A DNA stretch of 51,371 nt from Clostridia bacterium (lineage in GTDB: Bacteria; Bacillota_A; Clostridia; Oscillospirales; CAG-272), in the NCBI GenBank assembly GCA_017452945.1, contig JAFTLD010000028.1, positions 1-51,371 of the forward strand. The letters are read 5' to 3'. Of the stretch, positions 1 to 8,170 are shown piece by piece. A model generated the notes under the pieces. It made no database searches. It saw nothing but the letters and a program-made list of their open reading frames with translations, and was not told where the DNA came from. The position numbers were made by a program, and so were the translations under genes. The stretch's first letter is position 1; every line of letters starts with the position of its first letter.

Positions 1-138
1 CGCTGGGATGAATGAGCGTCCGAATGGGAACCCCCACCGTCGCTTCGCGCCACCTCCCGCAGCGGGGAGGCTTTGCAGAGCGCATCCGTTTTGATCAAAG
101 CAGCATTTCTTTCGCGGAGTGCAAGGACATCCGTTCAT
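1..138 (+). repeat. Direct repeat copy 1 (3' flank of first lipoprotein gene)
   Basis: This stretch is essentially identical to 1477-1614. It contains a palindromic GC-rich core (CCTCCCGCAGCGGGGAGG around 52-69) and lies just beyond the stop of the minus-strand lipoprotein gene. The same core family recurs at 1336-1412 (reverse) and at 41788-41966. It is a non-coding intergenic repeat, possibly a palindromic mobile repeat copied together with the gene. Confidence 0.8.
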
Positions 139-1274
139 CATTCAAACGGATTATATCTGATCAGCTTATATTCTCCCGTGACTACGTTGACGATCAACAG
201 GTCAGTGTCGGTGAACTCATAGCCGTGTGGACCATCATATATACTGCTTGTGATAAAGCCGACCCAATCCCCACAGCAAAGTTCATTGTTCCTGTGTCCG
301 GCAGTGCCTAATATCATGCAATTATCCACGTGGCATAGCAAACGCTTATCTGAACCATTCAAGTTCATCACATATACATTGCCACCAAGTGTGTCATAAT
401 AATCTATGCCATCTATTGTAACAAAAATTTTGGGGTCTTCTACAGGCTTGCAATAAATAATTTTTTCGCCATAGAAGAAAAAGAAATCGATATCCTCGTC
501 TGCAATCAAGATTTCTTGGCCTGTGGCAAGATCCTTACAGTACATTTTCTCGACATATTTTCCTGGCCACTCCCATCTGAAAATGTAGTTGCCCCACTGT
601 CGGCTGTAATGAAAAACAACAACCTCTTCATTGTTACCATCCAGATCGGTGGAAAAATAAGTATTACTTTCTTTCCAGATGATCTTGCTATCCTTTATTT
701 CATGGATAGTTGCAGATGGATGACCGCAATCGATGGTTTCGAGCGTGTCGCTTTGTGTATCCAAACGATATACCGTTGTTCTGCATTCGGCTTCATTTTT
801 GGTAGGCAGTTTTTCAGAGAAGAACAAATAGCCATTATAGGAAAACAAGTGTGATAATACTCCATCCGAGATGTATATTTCATCTATTTCCATATCATCA
901 CCATTATAGGAACGGATGTGAGCCTTGCCCTCAACTCTGACCATATAATATAATATGTTGCCAATAGAAGCCATGCCTGAAGCCTGGATAGAAAATGGAC
1001 ATGCCATAGTATTGTGTGTGCAAAACGGGTCCTGGCAGACGGTTGAGGCCGTACCGGTGGGAATGTGATATTTAAGCAATAAGTTATATGAACTAAATAC
1101 GGCTGTTTTGTATATATAGTCTCCCGCAACGGTTCCGGTTTCAATGACGCTGTTATTCATTTCACTGGAAGTGATCTTTTCATACGTTGGCTGCCGTGGC
1201 GGCTTTTCCTGCTCACAGGAGCAGAACAATATTGTCAATGCCGCAAGGGTGATAAGTAAGACTTTGCGTTTCAT
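138..1274 (-). CDS. Beta-propeller-like lipoprotein, paralogue A
   Basis: A 378-residue secreted lipoprotein of unknown function. The N-terminus MKRKVLLITLAALTILFCSC is a lipoprotein signal peptide with the lipobox Cys near residue 20. The body has repeated short beta-strand blocks (VYRLDTQSDTLETI, STDLDGNNEEVVVF, VYVMNLNGSDKRLL) like TolB or DUF5050 propeller proteins, and a Cys-rich motif CQDPFCTHNTMACPF seen in many clostridial surface lipoproteins. The start is fixed by AAAGGA upstream of the ATG. It is a tandem paralogue of the gene at 1611-2843; the ends KLIRYNPFE and the region EKPPRQPTYEKITSSE are shared. The ligand is unknown. Location (membrane outer face) is inferred from the lipobox. 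Confidence 0.75.
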   Translation of the reverse strand: MKRKVLLITLAALTILFCSCEQEKPPRQPTYEKITSSEMNNSVIETGTVAGDYIYKTAVFSSYNLLLKYHIPTGTASTVCQDPFCTHNTMACPFSIQASGMASIGNILYYMVRVEGKAHIRSYNGDDMEIDEIYISDGVLSHLFSYNGYLFFSEKLPTKNEAECRTTVYRLDTQSDTLETIDCGHPSATIHEIKDSKIIWKESNTYFSTDLDGNNEEVVVFHYSRQWGNYIFRWEWPGKYVEKMYCKDLATGQEILIADEDIDFFFFYGEKIIYCKPVEDPKIFVTIDGIDYYDTLGGNVYVMNLNGSDKRLLCHVDNCMILGTAGHRNNELCCGDWVGFITSSIYDGPHGYEFTDTDLLIVNVVTGEYKLIRYNPFE

Positions 1275-1610
1275 AAAGTGTCCTTTCGTGATTTTTCATT
1301 CTTCACAAGGAATGTTTGGATAAGTAAGTAATGCGGACGCGCGTTGCAAAGCCTCCCCGCTGCGGGAGGGGACCGCGATAGCGGTGGTGGGGGTCACCAT
1401 AAAACCGCTCTGTACCGTCTTTTTCGTCTATCCAATAAGACAACGGAATGATCTTTCTCCGAAAAAAGTGCATGTCCGCTGGGATGAATGAGCGTCCGAA
1501 TGGGAACCCCCACCGTCGCTTCGCGCCACCTCCCGCAGCGGGGAGGCTTTGCAGAGCGCATCCGTTTTGATCAAAGCAGCATTTCTTTCGCGGAGTGCAA
1601 GGACATCCGT
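1275..1610. repeat. Intergenic region with palindromic repeats
   Basis: No gene is visible. It holds a reverse-orientation palindromic repeat at about 1336-1412 (core CCTCCCCGCTGCGGGAGGGG, flanked by ACCGCGATAGCGGT) and the second copy of the long direct repeat starting at 1477. The reverse copy has the same order of blocks (GGTGACC, GC-rich inverted core, GCGTCCGC tail) as the elements at 9-105 and 41788-41966. Confidence 0.7.
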
Positions 1611-1614
1611 TTAT
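1477..1614 (+). repeat. Direct repeat copy 2
   Basis: Near-perfect second copy of bases 1-138, offset by 1476 bp, in the 3' flank of the second lipoprotein paralogue. The first differences appear at the stop-codon side (CCGTTCATCATTC versus CCGTTTATCCTTC). The flank is far better conserved than the coding sequences beside it. Confidence 0.8.
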
Positions 1615-2843
1615 CCTTCAAACGGATTATATCTGATCAGCTTATATTCTCCCGTGACCACGTTGACGATCAGCATATCGGTATCTATGAATTCCTCGGT
1701 CAACTCAGGGCCGTTAGGTCTGAGATAAATATTCTCTACCCCAATACCAACCCAATCTCCGCAATTATATTCGTTGTTTCTGCTTGTCGAAGTCATGCCA
1801 ATCACACAATCCTCTACATGACACAACAGCCGATTGTCCGAGCCGTCTAAATTCATGACGTACACGTTGCCGCCAAAGCGATCGGTATAGTCCAACCCGT
1901 CCATCACAGCCCAGACACGCGGATTTTCTTCGTACATGAAATAGATGATCTTGTCACCGTAGAAATAGATGATCTTGTCACCGTAGAAATAGCTGGGGCC
2001 TATATGCTCCGCAACCACAATTTCCTCCTTGGTGACAGGGTCTTGGCGATATATCGTCTGGGTAAAGATCGTGATATCCTCGTGATCATCGACCTCCCAT
2101 CTGTACCTGTAGCCGCCCCACTGTCTGCCGTAATCAAAAACGTACACGTCCGTGTCGTTGCCGTCAAGATCGGTTGATAAATACCCGGCTCCTTCCTTCC
2201 AGATAATCATATTATCCTGTACGGAGTAGATCTTAGCTGAGGGATATCCGCAGTTAATGACGTCAAGCGCACCGCTTTGTGTATCCAGACGGTAGATGGT
2301 GGTCTTGAATTCCTCTTCCACACCGGTAGGCAACTTTTCATAAAAATACAGGTAGTAATTGTACGCAAACAGATTGCCGATCACCCCGTTTGAGACACGG
2401 AGTTCTTTGATCTCCATACTGTCGCCATCATAAGAGCGCAGGTGCATCTGCTCGTTGTCTTGGCTTCTGACTACGTAATAGAGCACGTTGCCAATGGCGG
2501 ATATTTGTGAAGGCCCGAGTGCGAAGGGGCAGGTGACGGCGTCGTGGTCGCAGAACGGATCCTGGCAGACCGTGGTTGCCGTACCCGTAGGAATATGGTA
2601 CTTTAATACGAGCCCCTTGTTAGCGACGTGCATTGCACGGTAAATATAATCTCCCGGAATTGTGCCTGTCTCCACCTCTCCGCCCTGCAGCTCACTTGAC
2701 GTGATCTTTTCGTACGTTGGCTGCCGTGGTGGCTTTTCCTGTCGGCAGGAGCAGAGCAGTATGGCCGATACAGCGAGAACAAAGAGTAAAATATTGCGTT
2801 TGATAGTGAGAGCGCCCCGAATGGGCTTTTTTGCAGCTTTCAT
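1611..2843 (-). CDS. Beta-propeller-like lipoprotein, paralogue B
   Basis: About 410 residues, a clear paralogue of 138-1274. The chosen ATG at 2843 (MKAAKKPIRGAL) lies about 6 nt from AGGAG; the ATG two codons upstream is only 1 nt from it. A basic N-terminal extension precedes the signal peptide core, which ends in the lipobox LLCSC. It shares EKPPRQPTYEKITSSE, CQDPFCDHDAVTCPF and the C-terminus KLIRYNPFEG with paralogue A. An internal 24-bp tandem duplication (about 1944-1991) repeats the residues YFYGDKII. Likely a surface-exposed binding or sensor protein; function unknown. Confidence 0.75.
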   Translation of the reverse strand: MKAAKKPIRGALTIKRNILLFVLAVSAILLCSCRQEKPPRQPTYEKITSSELQGGEVETGTIPGDYIYRAMHVANKGLVLKYHIPTGTATTVCQDPFCDHDAVTCPFALGPSQISAIGNVLYYVVRSQDNEQMHLRSYDGDSMEIKELRVSNGVIGNLFAYNYYLYFYEKLPTGVEEEFKTTIYRLDTQSGALDVINCGYPSAKIYSVQDNMIIWKEGAGYLSTDLDGNDTDVYVFDYGRQWGGYRYRWEVDDHEDITIFTQTIYRQDPVTKEEIVVAEHIGPSYFYGDKIIYFYGDKIIYFMYEENPRVWAVMDGLDYTDRFGGNVYVMNLDGSDNRLLCHVEDCVIGMTSTSRNNEYNCGDWVGIGVENIYLRPNGPELTEEFIDTDMLIVNVVTGEYKLIRYNPFEG

Positions 2844-2990
2844 TGTCATTCTCCTTTGCTTTTTTCAGTGATGGAAGCTTTTGTAGGAGCCTACATCATA
2901 TAACTCGCCAATCCTTTGGCTTCAGTGTTACTTTTTGTTGTTAACATTTTGTGAATTCTGCCAAGAATCACAAAAATCCCATGCAAGCAA

Positions 2991-3032
2991 ACAAAAAAGA
3001 GCTGCATCAAAGCAATTTGATGCAACTCTTTA
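2991..3032 (-). terminator. Rho-independent terminator after glycyl radical enzyme gene
   Basis: Stem AAAGAG-TGCATCAAA pairs with TTTGATGCA-CTCTTT around a short GCAA-type loop. On the minus strand it is followed by TTTTTTGTTTG. It lies about 40 bp past the stop of the 3071-5374 gene. Confidence 0.8.
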
Positions 3033-3070
3033 GGTGATGTGTATGATTCTACGGCTTGAAGATTACCGGA

Positions 3071-5374
3071 TCACTCTGCTGTGTATCGGCTGATGATCTC
3101 ATCCTGCATAGCCTGATCCAGCTGGACGAATTTGGCACTGTAGCCGCCTACGCGAACGGTCAGGTTTCCGTGGCGCTCGGGATGCACCTTGGCGTCCAGC
3201 AGATCCTCGAGATTGGCTGAGGTGATCTGTGCCATGCAGCCGCCGTGCAGCATGAAATCGGTCATGGTTGCGCCAATGCTTGCGCGCAGTTCGGGAGTGG
3301 ACAGCATTTTTTGCGAGAGGATGACGTTGAGTGTGGTGCCTCCCACGCCCAGCTCCATAGGCAGCTTGGCAACCGAATTGAGCATGGCGGAAAGTCCGTT
3401 TGTATCTGCGCCCGGACGCGGTCCCATGGTGTTGCCGAGCGGTTCGCAGGCAAAGCGGCCGTCGGGGAATGCGCCAAGCGTTTGTCCGTAGGAAATGCCC
3501 GCTCCCAACAGAGAACAAGCACCTGTATAAATACCGCCTCGGCCGGATTCGTATTTGGCAATCTCTTCCCAGTAAAGGCGCAGTACGCGTGCCGCCATTT
3601 CATCAGCGGTGTCGTCATCGTTGCCGAATTTGGGTGCGACATGCAAAAGCATTTGTCTTGTGCGCTCGTAGCCTTCAAAGTTGGTGTTCATCGCTTCTGT
3701 CAGCTGCTCGGCTGTGATGCGCTTTTGCTCGAATATCAGCAGCTTGATGGCGGTCATAGCGTCTGCCACCGCAGCAAGGCCTGCCGTTTCCATTACGCCG
3801 TAGCCGTAGATCGGGCCGCCCGCATCGTGCGGTAGCCCTCGTTCAAGACATCCGGTGGTGAAAACGCCCTTCACTAATTTTGCGTGGTTTGCACCGCGGA
3901 TCTCCTGACCCTTGCGGCACAGAATGCAATGGATCTTGGTAAAGAATCTGAGCTGCTCGGCAAAGCCCTCGAAGAATTCTTCAAAGCTCTCGCATTCCGT
4001 CAGCGGCTTGGTTACGGGTCCCAATTGGAAATCGGGGCGCTTGGTGGCACGGCCGCCCAGCATAGCAATCTCAAATACCTTGGCAAGGTTAAAGGATCCG
4101 TCCTCGCAGCCGGTGTTACTCATACCCGGCACCTCAATCTCCTGGCAGCCAAGCGTTGCATAATTGCGTGCGTCCTGCAGCGTGACACCGAGCTTGACAA
4201 GTCCCGGGATGACGGTCTCGTCGCTGACGACCGTGGGGTCGCACATGCCCTCGCTCCAAAGCAAAACCGCAAGATCGATCAAGTCCTTGGGGGTATCCTT
4301 GGCAATGCGCACGACCATACGCGGATGCGTGTCGTGAATGTTGCGCAGCACCTGCAAAAACAGATAGGAAAGGGAATTGGTGGCATCCGTGCCGTCTTCG
4401 GGCAGGCAGCCGCCAACTGTCGCGTTGTGTGCACCGCACTCCCAGATCTTGAACATGAACGAGGTAATGGATTCCTCCACCGAGATCACGTCACCGTGTT
4501 CAAGAGAATATTGATAGAAGGGATAAAAGAACTGATCCACGCGTCCAAGGCAATCCACCCAATCCCACAGGGAGAGTACCCATGCAAGCTGGACGGCCTC
4601 GTAAAGTGTGTTGGGTGCGTTGTGTGCCACCTTGGCGCAGTTTTGAGCGATTTCTCCATAGTAACGCTTTTGCACGGCATTCGTTTCGGTTTCGGCCAAA
4701 GCTGCAGCGTATGCAGCGTATTTTTCGAGAAATGCAATCATACCGCGCACGATGATGCGGTTGGCCTCGTAAAAATCCTGTGTGGTCTGATCTTGGGCAT
4801 TTTTCTGGGCGCACTCGTCTATATAAGCCAGCATGCCGTCAAGCCCGCGGGAGAGTAGCGTGACGTAATTGGGAATGGTATGTCCCTGGTAACCGCCCGC
4901 ATTGAACATCCACTCGTGTCCCAGCGTTTGATAGGCTTCTTTTCCCAGAACGCGGTCGCCCTCGGCAAGCAGGTGCCTGTAGTCCAGGGGAGTCATGCGG
5001 TCGCGCAGCTTGTCGGTGCGTTCGCGTTCGCCTGCAGGGTAGTTGTAGTGGTCGTAAATATGGTCGTGGAACTGAATGCCCCACGAAAAGTGCTCCAGGA
5101 TCGGGTAGGTCGGGCGCGTGATACCAACCACGGCCTCGTGCGGATAGATTACGCAGGGTGTGTCCAGCCATGAGCGCACGATTGCGTGAGCCAAGGCAAT
5201 GACGTAAGGTGCGTCGGGCATTTCTTCAAACACGTCGGCAAAGGGGTTGCCCACGGGAGGAACAGGGTCGATAAAGGTCCCCTCACGTGCGTCGCGATGA
5301 CGCAGGCGGGGCAGGATGTCGGCGTGTACGTGCGCCATTCTGTCGGTAAAGATCAATTTGTCATGAATGTTCAT
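3071..5374 (-). CDS. Glycyl radical enzyme (PFL-like family), substrate unknown
   Basis: A 767-residue member of the pyruvate formate-lyase/dehydratase superfamily. The C-terminal radical loop RVGGYSAKF carries the predicted radical Gly744, and the mid-protein thiyl site is GCQEIEVPG with Cys410 and Glu412, matching the CxE pattern of dehydratase/lyase-type members rather than the CC pair of true PFL. Start ATG at 5374 is chosen because AAGGAGG lies just upstream; an open frame extends further but lacks such a site. It sits 10 bp after its activase, so the two are probably one operon. The exact substrate cannot be read from sequence; choline, glycerol, hydroxyproline or an undescribed substrate are possible. 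Anaerobic, cytosolic. Confidence 0.88.
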   Translation of the reverse strand: MNIHDKLIFTDRMAHVHADILPRLRHRDAREGTFIDPVPPVGNPFADVFEEMPDAPYVIALAHAIVRSWLDTPCVIYPHEAVVGITRPTYPILEHFSWGIQFHDHIYDHYNYPAGERERTDKLRDRMTPLDYRHLLAEGDRVLGKEAYQTLGHEWMFNAGGYQGHTIPNYVTLLSRGLDGMLAYIDECAQKNAQDQTTQDFYEANRIIVRGMIAFLEKYAAYAAALAETETNAVQKRYYGEIAQNCAKVAHNAPNTLYEAVQLAWVLSLWDWVDCLGRVDQFFYPFYQYSLEHGDVISVEESITSFMFKIWECGAHNATVGGCLPEDGTDATNSLSYLFLQVLRNIHDTHPRMVVRIAKDTPKDLIDLAVLLWSEGMCDPTVVSDETVIPGLVKLGVTLQDARNYATLGCQEIEVPGMSNTGCEDGSFNLAKVFEIAMLGGRATKRPDFQLGPVTKPLTECESFEEFFEGFAEQLRFFTKIHCILCRKGQEIRGANHAKLVKGVFTTGCLERGLPHDAGGPIYGYGVMETAGLAAVADAMTAIKLLIFEQKRITAEQLTEAMNTNFEGYERTRQMLLHVAPKFGNDDDTADEMAARVLRLYWEEIAKYESGRGGIYTGACSLLGAGISYGQTLGAFPDGRFACEPLGNTMGPRPGADTNGLSAMLNSVAKLPMELGVGGTTLNVILSQKMLSTPELRASIGATMTDFMLHGGCMAQITSANLEDLLDAKVHPERHGNLTVRVGGYSAKFVQLDQAMQDEIISRYTAE

Positions 5375-5384
5375 AAAGTCCTCC

Positions 5385-6272
5385 TTAATTGACTGTAACT
5401 TTTTTGCCGCAAAGGGCATGCAGCTGTTGAGCCAGATCCGCAACCGTTGTCGGATCAAGCGGCTGCGCCTGCATCATGGGGGATTGTCCCAGCTGTGCGG
5501 ATTTGGGAATACCCAGGCGGTGATAGGGCTGAATGTGAATTTCGCGGATGCAGCTGTACGTACGTGCCCATGCGGCAACGCCTGCGATGTGCGCGGCTGT
5601 GTCGTTGACTGCAGGAATGATGGGACAGCGCAAAATGATCTGTGCACCGTGCCTCTCCAGCAGCTCCAGATTGCGTAAAACCACCTGCAGCTCACCGCCG
5701 CACCACGTGCGGAAGGCTTGAGGCTCGGTCAGCTTGCAATCAAACAAAAACAGATCGGTGACCTTGGCCAATGCGGCCAACTTGTCGGTACTGCCATAGC
5801 CGGAGGTTTCCACGCATACGTGTATGCCTTCGGCATGCGCTGCCGTTGCCAAAGAAATGGCAAAATCAGCCTGATAGAGCGGCTCACCACCGGATACGGT
5901 CAAGCCTCCGCCGCTTGCAGCAAACACACGGACATCGCGGCGAAGCACGGCTATGATCTGCTCTTCCGACATAATCTCTCCCGCCAAGCTTAAAGCTCCG
6001 CTGCAGCACTCCCGGGCACACATCCCGCATGCGGTGCAAAGAGCACGATCAAAGCCTTGACCGTTATGCGCCCCGTTTTTGCAGACCTCGGCACATGCAC
6101 CGCAGCCAATGCAGCGGTCAGCGTTGTACATGATTTGCGGTGTGTGCAAGAGCCCCTCGGGATTGTGGCACCAAGCGCAACGCAGAGGGCAGCCTTTGAG
6201 AAAGACCACGGTGCGTACACCGGGGCCGTCGTAAAGCGAGGTGCGCTCGATATTAAAAACCGTTCCTTGCAT
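5385..6272 (-). CDS. Glycyl radical enzyme activase (radical SAM)
   Basis: A 295-residue radical SAM enzyme that would install the glycyl radical in the neighbouring enzyme using S-adenosylmethionine. The radical SAM motif CPLRCAWC (Cys28, Cys32, Cys35) is followed by a ferredoxin-like insert with two CxxCxxCxxxC clusters (CIGCGACAEVC and CTACGMCAREC), typical of activases for non-PFL glycyl radical enzymes. A GGE motif (SGGEPLYQ) binds the SAM amino group in this family. The start has AAAGGAGG upstream. It is transcribed before the glycyl radical enzyme with a 10-bp gap and follows the DUF3592 gene by about 30 bp. Confidence 0.92.
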   Translation of the reverse strand: MQGTVFNIERTSLYDGPGVRTVVFLKGCPLRCAWCHNPEGLLHTPQIMYNADRCIGCGACAEVCKNGAHNGQGFDRALCTACGMCARECCSGALSLAGEIMSEEQIIAVLRRDVRVFAASGGGLTVSGGEPLYQADFAISLATAAHAEGIHVCVETSGYGSTDKLAALAKVTDLFLFDCKLTEPQAFRTWCGGELQVVLRNLELLERHGAQIILRCPIIPAVNDTAAHIAGVAAWARTYSCIREIHIQPYHRLGIPKSAQLGQSPMMQAQPLDPTTVADLAQQLHALCGKKVTVN

Positions 6273-6304
6273 AAGAGCCTCCTTTGAAAGACATTGCGTG
6301 GGAT

Positions 6305-6739
6305 TTATCCTGAAAAACGCACAGAGAAGCGTGTCGGCAATCTCTTGCAGATCACAAGGAATACGCCGATACCCGTTACCGGTGCTCCCGCGATGGGGAA
6401 GATGATCAGCAGTGCCTCACTGCCTTTGGTATATGCCATTTCTGTATCATGATCAAAATAGTAAATCTCCAGCTCTTTGCCGACGTAATAAGCAGAGCTG
6501 TACGTATTCAATTCGGTTTCGGTTGCTGTTCCGTTTGCTTGAAATTCTACGTAGACATGGTGCCCCACGGGATTTTCCGAATCATTTGTTTTGTATTCTT
6601 CGATTCTTGTGATGGTAGCCGTCGTGTATATGCGGTCATCTTTTTCCGAGAGCGTTGTGATATACTGGGCTGTTCCGGTGATCAGAAATAACAATCCGAC
6701 GAAAATGAAAAGCACTCCCGCTATCATTGTTTTTTTCAT
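6305..6739 (-). CDS. DUF3592-type membrane protein
   Basis: 144 residues from the ATG at 6739, preceded by AGGAGAAG. One membrane segment lies at the N-terminus (about residues 5-25, IAGVLFIFVGLLFLITG) and one near the C-terminus (about 108-128), with an extracytoplasmic beta-rich domain between them (YTTATITRIEEY, HHVYVEFQANG, GKELEIYYFD), the layout of DUF3592 proteins. Function is unknown. It precedes the activase and glycyl radical enzyme on the same strand and may share their promoter, but a functional link is only suggested by position. Confidence 0.7.
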   Translation of the reverse strand: MKKTMIAGVLFIFVGLLFLITGTAQYITTLSEKDDRIYTTATITRIEEYKTNDSENPVGHHVYVEFQANGTATETELNTYSSAYYVGKELEIYYFDHDTEMAYTKGSEALLIIFPIAGAPVTGIGVFLVICKRLPTRFSVRFSG

Positions 6740-6770
6740 ACGCTTCTCCTGCCATATTTTTCTTGGCTTT

Positions 6771-6799
6771 ATTATAACATATGCGTGCCCGAAAAGCAA
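6771..6799 (-). promoter_or_regulatory. SigA-type promoter for DUF3592-activase-GRE operon
   Basis: On the minus strand, TTGCTT (6799-6794) and TATAAT (6776-6771) are separated by 17 nt and lie about 30 bp before the DUF3592 start. Confidence 0.55.
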
Positions 6800-6880
6800 G
6801 ATTTTGTGTGAAATTGATATTGAAGAAAAGGAAGATAACGTGGCAAAAACAAAAGAGGATGTCCTTTGGATTTTTTTTCA

Positions 6881-7040
6881 AGTTGCCCGTGTGGCGCGGG
6901 ACTCAGAACATCGCAAGCGCGGTGCGCTTGCACATTTGCGCCAATAGGTGTATAAAGTGTTTGGGCAACCTGCGCAAATCTGCATGTCGCGTCGCATAGG
7001 CGACGCTTATGCAGGGGTTCTGAGTCGTGAAGCTGCAAAA
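6881..7040 (+). ncRNA. Candidate structured RNA with four-way junction
   Basis: No plausible protein. A perfect 10-bp closing stem (6900-6909 with 7017-7026, GACTCAGAAC/GTTCTGAGTC) encloses three hairpins: 6913-6920/6924-6931 (GCAAGCGC/GCGCTTGC), 6934-6941/6972-6979 (ATTTGCGC/GCGCAAAT) and 6980-6985/7009-7014 extended by 6989-6994/7001-7006 (CTGCAT, GCGTCG). GTTGCCC at 6882-6888 can pair with GGGCAAC (6963-6969) in the loop of the second hairpin, a possible pseudoknot. A terminator follows on the plus strand, so plus is the likelier orientation, although stems read on both strands. I did not recognise it as tmRNA, 6S, SRP or RNase P RNA. Confidence 0.55.
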
Positions 7041-7042
7041 AG

Positions 7043-7083
7043 AAAAAAGATAAGGAGTCCTTGTGGACTCCCTATCCTTTTTC
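7043..7083. terminator. Bidirectional terminator between RNA candidate and tRNA-Arg
   Basis: The stem GATAAGGAGTCC / GGACTCCCTATC has a 4-nt loop and one mismatch. On the plus strand CTTTTTCTT follows; on the minus strand TTTTTTCTTTTT follows. It can end both the structured RNA (plus) and tRNA-Arg (minus). Confidence 0.8.
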
Positions 7084-7084
7084 T

Positions 7085-7161
7085 TGGCGCGGCGTAAGGG
7101 ACTCGAACCCCTGACCTTTTGGTTCGTAGCCAAACACTCTATCCAGCTGAGCTAACGCCGC
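7085..7161 (-). tRNA. tRNA-Arg (anticodon ACG)
   Basis: Read on the minus strand: acceptor GCGGCGT pairs with ACGCCGC, discriminator G, encoded CCA; anticodon stem TTTGG/CCAAA with loop CTACGAA gives anticodon ACG (inosine-modified, CGN codons); T arm GGGGTTCGAGTCCC. It has its own promoter at 7189-7217 and a terminator directly downstream. Confidence 0.95.
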
Positions 7162-7188
7162 AGGCCATACGCTTTCGCGTACCCATAT

Positions 7189-7217
7189 ATCATAGCACAA
7201 GTCATTTTGTTTGTCAA
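7189..7217 (-). promoter_or_regulatory. Promoter of tRNA-Arg
   Basis: Minus strand TTGACA (7217-7212), 17-nt spacer, TATGAT (7194-7189), about 28 bp before the tRNA 5' end. Confidence 0.8.
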
Positions 7218-7285
7218 GTGCTTTTTTCAAAAAAATCTTGAAAAATTGCACAAAAATTGCCCGAAAAGTTCGTGATTTCATTGTC

Positions 7286-7314
7286 TTGTCAAGCAGCTGT
7301 TTTTATGGTATACT
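7286..7314 (+). promoter_or_regulatory. SigA promoter of SGNH hydrolase operon
   Basis: TTGTCA (7286-7291), 17-nt spacer, TATACT (7309-7314), 40 bp before the ATG at 7355. Confidence 0.75.
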
Positions 7315-7354
7315 GAAAAAAACACTTGAAATATAAGGAGAAAGGGCAAAATAT

Positions 7355-8158
7355 ATGAACATCAACGATTTTTACGCCATTCCAGATGAAAAGCCTTTGG
7401 ACCGTTTGGTCAGTGACGGAGGCTTTGTCGGTATCTTCCGCTCGATCGGCTGTATCGGAGACAGCCTTTCTTCAGGCGAGCTGGAATCCATGACTCCCGA
7501 GGGGGAGAGAGGCTACCACGATTATTACGACATTTCCTGGGGCCAGTTCATTGCCCGCATGGCAGGCACCAAGGTATACAATTTTTCTCGCGGCGGTATG
7601 ACTGCGCGCGAGTATCTGCAATCCTTTGGCGAGGCAAACGGCTTTTGGAATCCCGAGCTTGCCTGCCAGGCGTATATCATGGCACTGGGCTGCAACGACC
7701 TCTGGGGACTTGGCTTGCCTGTCGGAACCGTGGATGATATCGATCCCGAGGATCCTTCCAAGAACGCACCGACTTTTGCCGGTGAATTTGCTGCTGTCTT
7801 ACAGAAATACAAGCAGATCCAGCCCAAAGCCAAATTCTTCCTTGTCACCATGCCCAAAACGCCTCACCACGGTCCCGAGGCGGAGGCAAAGGCCAATGCA
7901 CAGCAAAAGCTGATGTACGAGCTGGCTGAATATTTTGACAATACCTATGTCATTGACCTGCGCGAATACGGCCCTGTTTACGATCAGAAATTCTGCGATC
8001 ATTTCTGGATCGGTGGACATCTGAATGCACAGGGGTATCTGCTGACCGCACGCATGATCGTGTCCTATATGGATTACATCATTCGCCATAACCCTGAGGA
8101 TTTCAGACAGGTTGGCTTTATCGGAAAGGGACCGTACTATCACGGTATTAAATGGTAA
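7355..8158 (+). CDS. SGNH/GDSL-family hydrolase
   Basis: A 267-residue esterase or lipase of the SGNH superfamily. Block I is GDSLSSGE with catalytic Ser37; the Asn block is ALGCNDLWG; the final block WIGGHLNAQGY provides the catalytic His. No signal peptide is visible, so it is probably cytosolic and may deacetylate imported or surface-derived carbohydrates. It has a good AAGGAG site and lies 12 bp before the DUF4838 lipoprotein, with which it likely forms an operon. The substrate is not predictable by eye. Confidence 0.85.
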   Translation: MNINDFYAIPDEKPLDRLVSDGGFVGIFRSIGCIGDSLSSGELESMTPEGERGYHDYYDISWGQFIARMAGTKVYNFSRGGMTAREYLQSFGEANGFWNPELACQAYIMALGCNDLWGLGLPVGTVDDIDPEDPSKNAPTFAGEFAAVLQKYKQIQPKAKFFLVTMPKTPHHGPEAEAKANAQQKLMYELAEYFDNTYVIDLREYGPVYDQKFCDHFWIGGHLNAQGYLLTARMIVSYMDYIIRHNPEDFRQVGFIGKGPYYHGIKW

Positions 8159-8170
8159 GAGGAGAAAATA

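Noticed and set aside
12..311. Small plus-strand protein repeated at 1488 (starts MSVRMGTPTVASRHLP)
   Set aside because: The similarity comes from the non-coding direct repeat; no ribosome site, and it runs antisense into the lipoprotein genes.
3189..4858. Plus-strand ORFs opposite the glycyl radical enzyme gene
   Set aside because: Antisense frames without ribosome sites or motifs.
6881..7040. tmRNA or 6S RNA
   Set aside because: No alanine-tRNA-like ends or tag frame for tmRNA; a multi-hairpin junction replaces the long rod with central bubble of 6S RNA.
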